Below are positions 25,840-34,703 of a stretch of DNA of 61,767 bases, piece after piece; positions within the stretch are counted from its first letter, which is position 1; each line of letters opens with the position of its first letter. Both the position numbers and the translations under genes were made by a program. The DNA is taken from contig CAZDPE010000003.1 in the NCBI GenBank assembly GCA_964507235.1, positions 1 through 61,767 on the forward strand, read 5' to 3'. This DNA is from Suilimivivens sp964507235. GTDB lineage: Bacteria; Bacillota; Clostridia; Lachnospirales; Lachnospiraceae. The notes below the pieces were generated by a model. That model had not been told where the DNA came from. It made no database searches and was given only the letters and a program-made list of their open reading frames with translations.

Positions 25840-25869
25840 TTGCCAATAAAGAACTTCTCATGTTACTAT
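25840..25869 (+). promoter_or_regulatory. candidate promoter of the riboswitch-controlled purine operon
   Basis: TTGCCA (25840-25845) and TACTAT (25864-25869) are 18 bases apart. Transcription would begin a few bases ahead of the aptamer P1 stem. Confidence 0.45.
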
Positions 25870-25877
25870 GATTGAAG

Positions 25878-25968
25878 AAAAGGCTGCGCAACTGGCGGAA
25901 GACGGGAAGACTGTTGTGAGAGTACTCACAGGGAGCGCGGTTTTGATAAGAATGCCGACCGCCTGGGC
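25878..25968 (+). promoter_or_regulatory. ZTP (pfl) riboswitch aptamer
   Basis: P1 is CTGCGC (25884-25889) with GCGCGG (25935-25940), enclosing ACTGGCGG and a side hairpin TGTGAG-AGTA-CTCACA (25915-25930). The conserved CAGGGAGCGC precedes the 3-prime P1 strand, and the second conserved domain is GCCGACCGCCTGGGC. Order and sequence match the pfl-motif RNA that binds ZTP/ZMP, the AICAR-derived folate-stress signal. Position fits: the two genes downstream consume AICAR. Ligand binding should hold the second domain and prevent the terminator, raising expression when AICAR builds up. Confidence 0.85.
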
Positions 25969-26002
25969 GACCACTTTTTCAAGTGCCGCTCAGGCGGTTT
26001 TT
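25958..26002 (+). terminator. riboswitch expression-platform terminator
   Basis: CCGCCTGGGC (25959-25968), part of the aptamer, pairs with GCTCAGGCGG (25988-25997), and an inner stem CACTT/AAGTG extends the hairpin; five T follow (25998-26002). Because the left arm is the conserved aptamer strand, ligand binding and termination are mutually exclusive. Confidence 0.85.
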
Positions 26003-26044
26003 GATGTCAGTCTGGTACAAAATTAATCAAAAGGAGAAAAGAAA

Positions 26045-26758
26045 ATGAAGATGTTGTCACTGGAAGAAGAATTGAAAAGCAATGCTTATCCCGGAAGAGG
26101 GATTATAATCGGAAAATCCGCTGACGGAAAGCATGCAGTTACAGCGTATTTTATTATGGGAAGAAGCTCCAACAGCAGAAACCGTGTTTTTGTGGAAGAA
26201 GGACAAGGCATCAGAACCCAGGCCTTTGACCCATCCAGGTTAGAAGACCCCAGCCTTATTATTTATGCTCCGGTGAGGGTTCTGGGCAATAAAACTATTG
26301 TAACGAATGGTGACCAGACGGATACTATTTATGAAGGAATGGATAAGCAGCTGACCTTTGAACAATCCTTAAGAAGCAGGGAGTTTGAGCCGGATGCCCC
26401 TAATTATACGCCCCGTATTTCCGGCATTATGCATTTGGAAAACGGAAGCTATAATTATGCTATGTCCATCTTAAAGAGTAATAACGGCAGTCCTGACAGC
26501 TGCCACAGATATACTTTTGCCTATGAAAATCCCACAGCAGGAGAAGGACATTTTATCCATACTTATATGCATGACGGAAATCCGCTTCCCAGCTTTGAAG
26601 GGGAACCTAAGCTGGCAGCAATCCCGAATGAAATGGATGCTTTTACAGATATGCTTTGGGAGAGCCTTAATGAAGAAAATAAGGTTTCACTGTTTGTAAG
26701 GTATATTGATATTGCAACGGGTGAATACCGCAGCAGGATAGTTAATAAAAATAATTAG
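26045..26758 (+). CDS. PurO-type IMP cyclohydrolase
   Basis: 237 residues of the IMP cyclohydrolase-like family first described as archaeal PurO: NAYPGRGIIIGKSADGKHAV at residues 13-32, AYFIMGRSSNSRNRVF, and EPDAPNYTPRISGIM. It closes the purine ring (FAICAR to IMP), the last step of IMP synthesis, and replaces the N-terminal domain of ordinary PurH. The next gene encodes the transformylase half separately. Strong AAAAGGAG ribosome site; the start lies 43 bases after the riboswitch terminator, so expression should respond to ZTP. Confidence 0.88.
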   Translation: MKMLSLEEELKSNAYPGRGIIIGKSADGKHAVTAYFIMGRSSNSRNRVFVEEGQGIRTQAFDPSRLEDPSLIIYAPVRVLGNKTIVTNGDQTDTIYEGMDKQLTFEQSLRSREFEPDAPNYTPRISGIMHLENGSYNYAMSILKSNNGSPDSCHRYTFAYENPTAGEGHFIHTYMHDGNPLPSFEGEPKLAAIPNEMDAFTDMLWESLNEENKVSLFVRYIDIATGEYRSRIVNKNN

Positions 26759-26772
26759 AAGGAGTCTTAAGT

Positions 26773-27951
26773 ATGAATGAAATAGAATTGAAATATGGAT
26801 GTAACCCGAATCAGAAGCCTTCCAGAATCTTTATGGAGGATGGAAGCGACCTCCCCGTTGCTGTGCTGAACGGTAAGCCGGGATATATTAATTTTCTGGA
26901 TGCCTTTAACGGATGGCAGCTTGTGAAGGAGTTGAAGAAAGCAACAGGTCTTCCGGCAGCCGCTTCCTTTAAGCATGTATCCCCTGCAGGCGCCGCAGTA
27001 GGACTTCCGCTGTCGGAAACGCTGGCTAAGATTTACTGGGTGGATGACCTTGGCGAATTATCACCCCTTGCCTGCGCTTATGCAAGGGCAAGAGGTGCGG
27101 ACAGAATGAGTTCCTTTGGTGATTTTATTGCATTATCCGATGTATGTGATGTGGATACTGCCCGTCTGATTAAAAGAGAGGTTTCAGACGGCGTGATTGC
27201 GCCAGGGTATACGCAGGAAGCTCTGGAGCTTTTAAAAGCAAAGAAAAAGGGCGCTTATAATATTATTCAAATTGATGAAGCCTATGTACCTGCACCTGTT
27301 GAAAAGAAACAGGTATATGGAATTACCTTTGAACAGGGCAGAAACGAATTGGATATTGACGGGGATTTATTGTCAAATGTTGTAACGAAAAATAAGGAAA
27401 TTCCCGAAAGTGCGTTAATCGACATGAAGATTGCACTGATTACCTTGAAGTACACCCAGTCTAACTCTGTGTGCTATGTAAAGGACGGACAGGCGATCGG
27501 AATCGGAGCAGGACAGCAGTCAAGAGTACACTGCACGAGGCTGGCAGGGCAGAAAGCGGATAACTGGTTCCTTCGCCAGTCGCCTCAGGTGCTGGGCCTT
27601 CAGTTCGTGGATAGTCTTGGAAGGGCAGACAGGGATAATGCCATTGATAATTATATCGGCGAAGAATATATGGATGTGCTTGCCGAAGGAGCATGGCAGA
27701 GAGTATTTAAAGAAAAACCCCCTGTGTTCACAAGAGAGGAAAAGAGAGCATGGCTTGATAAAATGCAGGATGTAACCCTTGGCTCAGATGCTTTCTTCCC
27801 CTTCTCGGATAATGTGGAGCGCGCGCATAAGAGCGGCGTAAAATATATTGCTCAGCCCGGCGGCTCCGTAAGGGATGACCTGGTTATTGAATGCTGCGAT
27901 AAGTATGATATGGCAATGGCGTTTACCGGAATCAGACTTTTTCATCATTAA
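26773..27951 (+). CDS. stand-alone AICAR transformylase
   Basis: 392 residues of the AICARFT domain only; the IMP cyclohydrolase domain of bifunctional PurH is absent. Catalytic Lys-His pair in AASFKHVSPAGAAVG, substrate and folate regions in ELSPLACAYARARGADRMSSFGDF (in pieces), GIGAGQQSRVHCTRLA, DAFFPFSDNVERAHKSGVKYIAQPGGSVRDD (in pieces). It transfers a formyl group from 10-formyl-tetrahydrofolate to AICAR. It follows the cyclohydrolase gene by 14 bases with AAGGAG ahead, and is in the same ZTP-riboswitch operon. Confidence 0.92.
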   Translation: MNEIELKYGCNPNQKPSRIFMEDGSDLPVAVLNGKPGYINFLDAFNGWQLVKELKKATGLPAAASFKHVSPAGAAVGLPLSETLAKIYWVDDLGELSPLACAYARARGADRMSSFGDFIALSDVCDVDTARLIKREVSDGVIAPGYTQEALELLKAKKKGAYNIIQIDEAYVPAPVEKKQVYGITFEQGRNELDIDGDLLSNVVTKNKEIPESALIDMKIALITLKYTQSNSVCYVKDGQAIGIGAGQQSRVHCTRLAGQKADNWFLRQSPQVLGLQFVDSLGRADRDNAIDNYIGEEYMDVLAEGAWQRVFKEKPPVFTREEKRAWLDKMQDVTLGSDAFFPFSDNVERAHKSGVKYIAQPGGSVRDDLVIECCDKYDMAMAFTGIRLFHH

Positions 27952-28029
27952 GTATGTGATTTTCCTGCTTGCGTTTATGCCGGAATGCTTTAAAAATTCT
28001 GAAAATTTCGGTAAAGTAATTTGAAATGA

Positions 28030-28058
28030 TTGAGAAAAACTGAATATTCTGTTATACT
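28030..28058 (+). promoter_or_regulatory. promoter of the glycerol operon
   Basis: TTGAGA (28030-28035) and TATACT (28053-28058) with a 17-base spacer. Transcription would start near 28065, directly ahead of the 15-bp inverted repeat at 28071-28110. Confidence 0.6.
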
Positions 28059-28070
28059 TATAGTAAATCA

Positions 28071-28110
28071 GACCATACAAAAAATGATTGGGGTAATTTT
28101 TTGTATGGTC
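28071..28110 (+). promoter_or_regulatory. 15-bp perfect inverted repeat at the start of the glp mRNA
   Basis: GACCATACAAAAAAT (28071-28085) and ATTTTTTGTATGGTC (28096-28110) pair perfectly around a 10-base loop. The position just after the predicted transcription start fits either a repressor operator or a 5-prime RNA hairpin (protective, or target of a GlpP-like antiterminator). It lacks a T-run after the stem, so a simple terminator is less likely. Confidence 0.6.
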
Positions 28111-28153
28111 ATTTTGCTAAATGCATGAAAACGGCCGGGAAGGAAAAATAATT

Positions 28154-29617
28154 ATGATGGACGCAGTGATTATCGGCGCAGGCGTAAGCGGATGTGCTGT
28201 CGCAAGAGAATTATCAAGAAAGAAACTGAATATAGCGGTGCTTGAGAAAAATGCCGATGTTTGTGAAGGAACTTCTAAGGCAAACAGCGGAATTGTTCAT
28301 GCAGGCTTTGATGCAAAGCCTGGTACCCTGAAGGCAGAATTGAATGTAAAGGGAAGCCTTATGATGAAGCAGCTGTCGAAAGAATTGGATTTCCCTTATA
28401 AGCAGAATGGCTCCCTGGTACTTTGTTTTGATGAAAAGGATAAGGATAAGCTGGAAGAGCTTAAAGAAAGAGGCATCGAAAACGGAGTCGGAGAATTGGA
28501 GATACTGGACAGAGAAAAAGTTCTTGCCATGGAGCCGGAGGCAGGGGAAAAAGTTGTGGCAGCCCTTTATGCACCTACGGGCGCAATTGTCTGCCCCTTT
28601 GGCCTTACCATAGCTCTTGCGGAAAATGCGGCGGCAAATGGCGTTGATTTTCATTTTAAAACCAGGGTATCCGGAATACATAAAAAGGAAGACGGATATG
28701 AAATTCTGACAAACAAGGGAAGCTTTCAGACAAGGTGTGTCATCAATGCGGCAGGAGTTTATGCAGACGAAATTCACAATATGGTCTGTGATGACGGGGA
28801 TAAGTTTCAAATAACACCGAGAAGAGGTGAATATCTTCTTTATGATAAAAAAGTGGGTAATCTGGTGAGTCATACTTTATTTCAGCTGCCTACGGCGCTG
28901 GGTAAGGGGATTTTGGTGACGCCCACGGTTCACGGCAACCTGCTTACAGGTCCTACGGCAGAGGATATTCCGGATAAAGAAGGCACAAATACTACAGCAG
29001 AAGGTCTTGATACAGTGCTTGAAAAGGCGGCACTCAGCGTTTTACAGGTGCCCTCCCGGCAGGTGATTACTTCCTTTGCGGGACTCAGGGCACATGGTCC
29101 TGAAGGTGATTTTATAATAGGAGAGGTAAAGGGCGCTCCGGGATTTTTTGACGTGGCGGGAATGGAATCACCGGGATTGTCCTGTGCACCGGCAGTGGGA
29201 GAATACGTGGCGCAGATGATAAGCGATTATCTGCAGCCGGAAGAAAATAAGAATTTCATTGCAGTAAGAAAAGGGATTCCCAGTATGGCCCTTGCCGGAG
29301 ATGAGGAACGTCATCGTCTGATTCAGGAAAATCCTGCCTATGCCAATGTTATCTGCCGCTGTGAAATGGTAACGGAGGGAGAAATTCTGGATGCCATACG
29401 AAGACCTCTGGGAGCTGCCACCACGGATGGCGTGAAGCGGAGAGTGAGAGCCGGTATGGGGCGGTGTCAGGCAGGTTTTTGTTCCCCTAAGGTTGTGGAG
29501 ATTCTTGCGAGAGAGCTTGGAATTGATGAAAGTCAGATAATAAAGGCGGAGGAAGGCTCTTACTACCTTCTTCCTGAAAATCCTTCCGGGGAAGAAGCTT
29601 TACCCGAAGGCATTTAA
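28154..29617 (+). CDS. GlpA-like FAD-dependent glycerol-3-phosphate dehydrogenase with [2Fe-2S] domain
   Basis: 487 residues from ATG 28154, with GGGAAGG about ten bases ahead; the earlier in-frame ATG at 28121 lies upstream of that site. FAD-binding VIIGAGVSGCAVARELS at the N-terminus, a DAO-type fold with SKANSGIVHAGFDA and SFAGLRAHGPEGDFIIG, then from about residue 400 a BFD-like [2Fe-2S] domain with NVICRCEMVTEGEI and MGRCQAGFC (four Cys). It oxidises glycerol 3-phosphate to dihydroxyacetone phosphate. Encoded with a partner oxidoreductase and glpK, as in anaerobic Firmicutes. Confidence 0.85.
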   Translation: MMDAVIIGAGVSGCAVARELSRKKLNIAVLEKNADVCEGTSKANSGIVHAGFDAKPGTLKAELNVKGSLMMKQLSKELDFPYKQNGSLVLCFDEKDKDKLEELKERGIENGVGELEILDREKVLAMEPEAGEKVVAALYAPTGAIVCPFGLTIALAENAAANGVDFHFKTRVSGIHKKEDGYEILTNKGSFQTRCVINAAGVYADEIHNMVCDDGDKFQITPRRGEYLLYDKKVGNLVSHTLFQLPTALGKGILVTPTVHGNLLTGPTAEDIPDKEGTNTTAEGLDTVLEKAALSVLQVPSRQVITSFAGLRAHGPEGDFIIGEVKGAPGFFDVAGMESPGLSCAPAVGEYVAQMISDYLQPEENKNFIAVRKGIPSMALAGDEERHRLIQENPAYANVICRCEMVTEGEILDAIRRPLGAATTDGVKRRVRAGMGRCQAGFCSPKVVEILARELGIDESQIIKAEEGSYYLLPENPSGEEALPEGI

Positions 29618-29636
29618 GGAAAAGGAGGAAGGAAGA

Positions 29637-31049
29637 TTGAAAACAGATTTAGTGATTATCGGCGGCGGCCCTGCGGGCATGGCAGCGGCGCTGTCCGCAT
29701 ACGAAAACGGCGTTGCGGATATTCTGATTCTGGAAAGAGATAAAGAACTGGGAGGCATTTTAAACCAATGTATTCACAATGGTTTTGGTCTTCATACCTT
29801 TAAGGAGGAGCTGACCGGACCGGAATATGCCGTCCGTTACATAGAAAAGGTACAGGAAAAGAAGATTCCTTATCTTTTAAATACTATGGCGGTGGATGTT
29901 AAGGGAGGATCGCCCTGCATTATAACGGCCATGAACAGGGAAAAAGGACTTTTTAAGATAGAGGCAAAAGCAGTTATCCTTGCCATGGGCTGCAGGGAGC
30001 GTCCCAGGGGAGCCATGAATATACCCGGCTTTCGGCCGGCCGGTGTTTATTCTGCGGGAACAGCGCAGAGGTTTGTCAATAGAGAAGGGCGAATGCCGGG
30101 AGAGGAAGTTGTAGTGCTTGGTTCGGGCGATATCGGACTGATTATGGCAAGAAGAATGAGCCTGCAGGGGGCCAGGGTAAAGCTGGTGGCGGAAATCATG
30201 CCCTATTCCGGCGGGCTTAAAAGAAATATTGTGCAATGTCTGGATGATTTCGGAATCCCATTGCTTCTTAGCCATACTGTGACGGAAATTCACGGAAAAG
30301 ACAGAGTGGAGGGCGTTACTGTCGTAAAAGTAGATGAAAACTTAAAACCCATAAGGGGTACGGAAGAATATGTTTCCTGTGATACTCTGCTTTTGTCCTG
30401 CGGATTGATTCCGGAAAATGAATTGTCTGAAGGGGCGGGAGCCCGGATGGATTCCGTAACTCAGGGGCCTGTGGTAAATGCCAGGCTGGAAACTACGGCG
30501 GAAGGCATTTTTGCCTGCGGCAATGTGCTGCATGTGCACGATTTAGTGGATAATGTATCTAAGGAAGCGGTAAGTGCAGGCATATTTGCGGCAGCCTGTG
30601 TGAAGGAAAAAACAGCGGACTGGGGCGAGGCAGTAAGACCGAAGATTCCGCAAAAAACAAAGAGCATCATTCCGGAAGGAAGAGATGCGGGAAAAACCTT
30701 AATCTGTATTGGATGCCCGGTGGGCTGTCTGATAACGGTGGATAAAAATTCAGATGGAAGTCTGAATATTACAGGCAATACCTGTAAAAAAGGCGAGCAG
30801 TATGCAAGGAATGAAATGACAGCGCCTAAACGTACCGTTACTTCCATTATGAAAGTGGAAGGTGGGACAGGAAAAGTGGTTTCTGTGAAAACGAAAGAGG
30901 AAATTCCCAAAGGCAGCATTTGGGAATGTATGGAGGAAATTAATAAAGGTATTGTGAAAGCACCTGTTAAAGTGGGGGATATCCTGATAAAAAATGTGGC
31001 GGGCACAGGAGTGGATGTGGTTGCCACAATAAATATGGAAATAGGCTGA
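29637..31049 (+). CDS. FAD-dependent oxidoreductase fused to DUF1667
   Basis: 470 residues from a TTG start, supported by AGGAGG eight bases ahead. Residues 1-345 are a two-dinucleotide-binding oxidoreductase: VIIGGGPAGMAAALSAYENG for FAD, EEVVVLGSGDIGLIMARRMS for NAD(P), and FACGNVLHVHDLVDNVSKEA. Residues 355-470 are DUF1667, with ICIGCPVGCLITV and GNTCKKGEQYA (four Cys, a probable metal or Fe-S site). In many relatives DUF1667 is a separate small gene; here it is one polypeptide. It is the probable electron-accepting partner of the GlpA-like subunit, between it and glpK in one operon. Confidence 0.82.
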   Translation: MKTDLVIIGGGPAGMAAALSAYENGVADILILERDKELGGILNQCIHNGFGLHTFKEELTGPEYAVRYIEKVQEKKIPYLLNTMAVDVKGGSPCIITAMNREKGLFKIEAKAVILAMGCRERPRGAMNIPGFRPAGVYSAGTAQRFVNREGRMPGEEVVVLGSGDIGLIMARRMSLQGARVKLVAEIMPYSGGLKRNIVQCLDDFGIPLLLSHTVTEIHGKDRVEGVTVVKVDENLKPIRGTEEYVSCDTLLLSCGLIPENELSEGAGARMDSVTQGPVVNARLETTAEGIFACGNVLHVHDLVDNVSKEAVSAGIFAAACVKEKTADWGEAVRPKIPQKTKSIIPEGRDAGKTLICIGCPVGCLITVDKNSDGSLNITGNTCKKGEQYARNEMTAPKRTVTSIMKVEGGTGKVVSVKTKEEIPKGSIWECMEEINKGIVKAPVKVGDILIKNVAGTGVDVVATINMEIG

Positions 31050-31078
31050 AGAAACAGGAGAAAGGGGAAGGTATAAAT

Positions 31079-32581
31079 ATGAGCAGATATATCATGGCAC
31101 TTGACCAGGGAACTACCAGTTCCCGGTGCATTTTGTTTGATAAGAAGGGGACTATTTGCAGCATGGCACAAAAAGAGTTTACCCAGATTTATCCCAAACC
31201 GGGGTGGGTGGAGCATAATCCCATGGAAATCTGGTCATCCCAGCTGGCGGTGCTGACGGAGGCGATGGCTATGGTGGGAGCGGCGCCTTCCGATATCAGC
31301 GGAATAGGAATTACAAATCAGAGAGAAACGACCATTGTATGGGATAAAAAAACGGGAGAGCCCGTCTATAATGCCATTGTCTGGCAGTGCAGGCGTACTG
31401 CCGAAAAAATAGATGAACTGACGGCAAATGGTTATGGGGATTTGATTAAGGAAAGAACGGGACTGATTGCGGACGCCTATTTCAGCGGTACAAAAATTGC
31501 ATGGATTTTAGATAACGTGCCGGAAGCAAGAAAAAGGGCCGAAAGAGGAGAATTGCTGTTTGGAACGGTGGATACCTGGTTGATTTATAATCTGACTAAG
31601 GGAGCTGTCCATGTGACAGATTATACGAATGCTTCCAGAACTATGATTTTTGATATTCATAAGCTGTGTTGGGATAAGGAGCTTCTTTCCCTTCTTAAAA
31701 TTCCGGAAAGCATGCTGCCGGAAGTAAAGCCTTCCAGCCATATTTATGGTTATACTGACACTTCTGTGCTGGGAGGGGAGATTCCCATTGCAGGCATAGC
31801 GGGGGACCAGCAGGCTGCTTTGTTTGGTCAGTGCTGTTTTAAAAGAGGGCAGGTTAAAAATACATATGGCACAGGCTGCTTTTTGCTGATGAATACGGGC
31901 AAAGAAGCGATTGCTTCGGGACATGGGCTGCTTACCACTATTGCCGCAAGCACGGGAGATGAAGTGGAATATGCCTTAGAGGGAAGTGTCTTTGTAGCCG
32001 GAGCGGCGATTCAGTGGCTGCGCGATGGCATGAGGATGATTAAAACCGCGGCTCAGACAGAAGAATACACTGATAAAGCGGATGATACTACGGGGGTTTA
32101 TGTAGTGCCGGCTTTTGCAGGAATGGGAGCGCCGTATTGGAACCCTTATGCGAGGGGAACCATAGTGGGAATTACAAGAGGATGTAAAAAAGAACATTTT
32201 ATCAGGGCTACGCTGGAATCCATTGCTTATCAGACTGCTGATGTTTTGAAAGCTATGGAAGAGGACGCACAGGTTTCCATTGCGGGATTGAAGGTAGACG
32301 GAGGCGCCAGTGCCAATGATTTTCTGATGCAGTTTCAGGCGGACATTCTGGGGGCAAGGGTATACAGACCGGAATGTATTGAAACAACGGCTCTTGGTGC
32401 GGCGTACCTTGCAGGGCTTGCTACGGGATATTTTAAGAATAAAGAAGAAATCTGCGAGAATTGGCAGCTTGAACGGGAATTTGTTCATGAAATGGGAGAA
32501 AATTACAGGGAAAAGCTTTTGAAGGGATGGAAGAGAGCAGTGAAATGCGCTTTGCTGTGGGCTTCCGATGGGGAGGTATAG
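31079..32581 (+). CDS. glpK: glycerol kinase
   Basis: 500 residues, full length. FGGY kinase with ALDQGTTSSRCILFD at the N-terminus, GITNQRETTIVWDKKTGEPVYNAIVWQCRR (in pieces), GTVDTWLIYNLTKG, AGIAGDQQAALFGQ, NTYGTGCFLL and GLKVDGGASANDFLMQFQAD. It phosphorylates glycerol to glycerol 3-phosphate for the dehydrogenase encoded upstream. Ribosome site GGGGAAGG. No glycerol facilitator gene is in the operon. The 3-prime end contains the ribosome site of the next gene, so translation continues tightly coupled. Confidence 0.96.
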   Translation: MSRYIMALDQGTTSSRCILFDKKGTICSMAQKEFTQIYPKPGWVEHNPMEIWSSQLAVLTEAMAMVGAAPSDISGIGITNQRETTIVWDKKTGEPVYNAIVWQCRRTAEKIDELTANGYGDLIKERTGLIADAYFSGTKIAWILDNVPEARKRAERGELLFGTVDTWLIYNLTKGAVHVTDYTNASRTMIFDIHKLCWDKELLSLLKIPESMLPEVKPSSHIYGYTDTSVLGGEIPIAGIAGDQQAALFGQCCFKRGQVKNTYGTGCFLLMNTGKEAIASGHGLLTTIAASTGDEVEYALEGSVFVAGAAIQWLRDGMRMIKTAAQTEEYTDKADDTTGVYVVPAFAGMGAPYWNPYARGTIVGITRGCKKEHFIRATLESIAYQTADVLKAMEEDAQVSIAGLKVDGGASANDFLMQFQADILGARVYRPECIETTALGAAYLAGLATGYFKNKEEICENWQLEREFVHEMGENYREKLLKGWKRAVKCALLWASDGEV

Positions 32582-32585
32582 ATTT

Positions 32586-33968
32586 GTGGAAACACAGAAG
32601 ATAATGGAGGAGCTGGCAGGCTCGCTTAATAAAATTTTATTATTTGCAGGATGTGATGAAAAGCTGGAAAAGGACTTTAGAAGCAATATTGCGGCCTACA
32701 AAAAGCTGTCAGATAAAAACGGCAGTGATGCGCATGCCGTAAGTCTTCGGCGTAAAATTGCAGAATTGTTTTATAAAGTATATGAAGCAGCTTTTAAAGC
32801 CGGAGTAAAAGCAGAAAGCATTCCGCCGGTTGTCAGTATGTTTTTTAATTTCGGTTATGTGGATGAAGAACTGGCAGGAATGGAAAATGCAGTATATTTA
32901 TATGGTCTTATACAGGAAATGCCTACAGATCCGGACAGGAATGTATATTCCTTTTACCAGTGGCTGATGGCTGTTTATACCGGGAAAAAGGAACCCAGCC
33001 AGAATGAAATGGATATGGATTACAGGGATTACCTGCATGAGCAGAAAAGAATGAAAAGGATTGACCAGAAGCAGGAAGCTGCACTTCTGCAAAGTAATAT
33101 TTCAAAGGTGATTTTTGAAATGACAAATATGTTTCCGGTTATCAACAGGCTCACCTTTGGCCAGCTCAGCATTTTCTGCCCCGTATTTTCCGGACATAAT
33201 GTTTTCCGTCCGCTGGATGCCGATTTGGTAACAGCGGAAAAGGTGACTGCGGAAATAGATGAAATCAGGCATAAGGATTTCAGGGCGTTTTACAGGGAAA
33301 CCATGTTTAGCGTACGGGAAAAAGACATTAATGAAATGATAGAGGTTGAAGTGCTTCCCGATGTGATATTGATGCCCAATATTGGCGGAAGAAGTATTAT
33401 GTGGCAGGAAATCGAGGGGAAAAAGCGCACCACGCCTGCGCGTATGATGTGCTCCATATTCCATACAGAGGAATTTGCCCTGAGCATGATGCGTCTGGCA
33501 GGAGAATTCAGATGGGAAATGTGCAAGCGTGCGCAGGGAGCCAGATGGAATGATGTTTCCGACCCGTCCCTTACCAGCGAATACTGTGATTATGTGCAGT
33601 TTTACCGGAAGAACAAGGATTTGTCGGCGGATGCAAAAGAAAAAATTAAAACTCAGCTTGCAAGAGTGCGTAATAATAACAAAGCAATGTTTGCATCGGA
33701 TTATATTATGTGGCTTAGGTTTGAAAGCGCCGGTCTGCCAAGGCTGAATAAGGTTGCCAGAAATATTTTATTTACCTATTGCCCTTTCCCAAAAGAAATC
33801 AGGAACAAAATAGGCGCCAATCCTCTCTACAGGCAGGCAATCGACAAATATAATGTAATTAATTCACGTAAGCTGCACAGGATCACGCTTCTGTACAGGA
33901 AGCTTGAGAATTCACCTGGGGGCGTGCCGGAAGAAATTGCCGAATACAAGCGATATATGGAAGCTTAG
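32586..33968 (+). CDS. conserved-looking cytosolic protein of unknown function
   Basis: 460 residues from a GTG at 32586, chosen because GGGAGG (32571-32576) lies nine bases ahead; an ATG at 32568 lies upstream of that site. No signal peptide, membrane helix or known catalytic motif was recognised. It is rich in charged and aromatic residues. The stretches EVLPDVILMPNIGGRSIMWQ, GKKRTTPARMM, FRWEMCKRAQGARWND and FTYCPFPKEIRNKIG look strongly conserved in character. Its C-terminal half is basic, which could suit nucleic-acid or phosphate binding. It starts five bases after glpK, so it belongs to the glycerol operon, but its role there is unknown. Confidence 0.7.
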   Translation: METQKIMEELAGSLNKILLFAGCDEKLEKDFRSNIAAYKKLSDKNGSDAHAVSLRRKIAELFYKVYEAAFKAGVKAESIPPVVSMFFNFGYVDEELAGMENAVYLYGLIQEMPTDPDRNVYSFYQWLMAVYTGKKEPSQNEMDMDYRDYLHEQKRMKRIDQKQEAALLQSNISKVIFEMTNMFPVINRLTFGQLSIFCPVFSGHNVFRPLDADLVTAEKVTAEIDEIRHKDFRAFYRETMFSVREKDINEMIEVEVLPDVILMPNIGGRSIMWQEIEGKKRTTPARMMCSIFHTEEFALSMMRLAGEFRWEMCKRAQGARWNDVSDPSLTSEYCDYVQFYRKNKDLSADAKEKIKTQLARVRNNNKAMFASDYIMWLRFESAGLPRLNKVARNILFTYCPFPKEIRNKIGANPLYRQAIDKYNVINSRKLHRITLLYRKLENSPGGVPEEIAEYKRYMEA

Positions 33969-33995
33969 AAAAACTGCCTGAAAGGAAATGCCGGA

Positions 33996-34625
33996 ATGAA
34001 AGAATCGGGAAAAGAAAGAAGATATACGGAATTAAGGAAGCTTACGGATAATAAATTTCTTAATTTATATGAAATGGATGCATTGGACAGCAGGGGAGCC
34101 CCCTTTCACTACTATTTTGCTTCCAGGAATCAGGAAGAAAAGCTTCCCCTTAAAACGGGCGAAGTGGCGCAGAATGGAATTGTGATTTACGCTGTCTTAA
34201 AGGATGACCCTTCTAAAATTGTCATGATAAGGCAATATCGTTATCCTCTGGATGCTTATCTTTATGAGCTGCCTGCCGGGCTGATTGATGAGGGGGAAAC
34301 TGCAAAAGAGGCTGCCGTAAGGGAAATGAAGGAAGAAACGGGACTTGGCTTTGAACCTTATGCAGATGGCGACCCGGCTTATGAGAAGCCGTATTTTCTG
34401 GGCGCGGGGCTGACAGATGAAACAAGCACTTCTGTTTTTGGATATGCGGACGGGAAAATCAGTGGGGAATTTGCAGAAAGCACCGAATCTATAGAGGTCC
34501 TTCTGGTGGACAGACAGGAAGCAAAGAGGATTCTCCGGGAGGAAAGAGTTTCTCTCCGGGCAGCCTTGCTGCTGATTTCATTTATTCATGGGGATGAGAA
34601 AGAGCCTTTTGCGTTTTTAAAATAA
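33996..34625 (+). CDS. NUDIX hydrolase, ADP-ribose pyrophosphatase type
   Basis: 209 residues. A complete Nudix box (G-x5-E-x7-REMKEETGL, beginning GLIDEGETAKEAAV) at about residues 92-115, with the upstream QYRYPLDAYLYELPAG segment typical of ADP-ribose/ADP-sugar pyrophosphatases. It would hydrolyse a nucleoside diphosphate linked to another moiety in the cytosol, using Mg bound by the box glutamates. It lies 27 bases after the unknown protein and is the last gene before the GH36 promoter. Confidence 0.85.
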   Translation: MKESGKERRYTELRKLTDNKFLNLYEMDALDSRGAPFHYYFASRNQEEKLPLKTGEVAQNGIVIYAVLKDDPSKIVMIRQYRYPLDAYLYELPAGLIDEGETAKEAAVREMKEETGLGFEPYADGDPAYEKPYFLGAGLTDETSTSVFGYADGKISGEFAESTESIEVLLVDRQEAKRILREERVSLRAALLLISFIHGDEKEPFAFLK

Positions 34626-34703
34626 TAATTTGATTCATTAAAAATGCCGAATTTGCAGCTGAATTTTTGTGAACAATTTGTGTCATGGATTCCTCCGAAT
34701 TTG

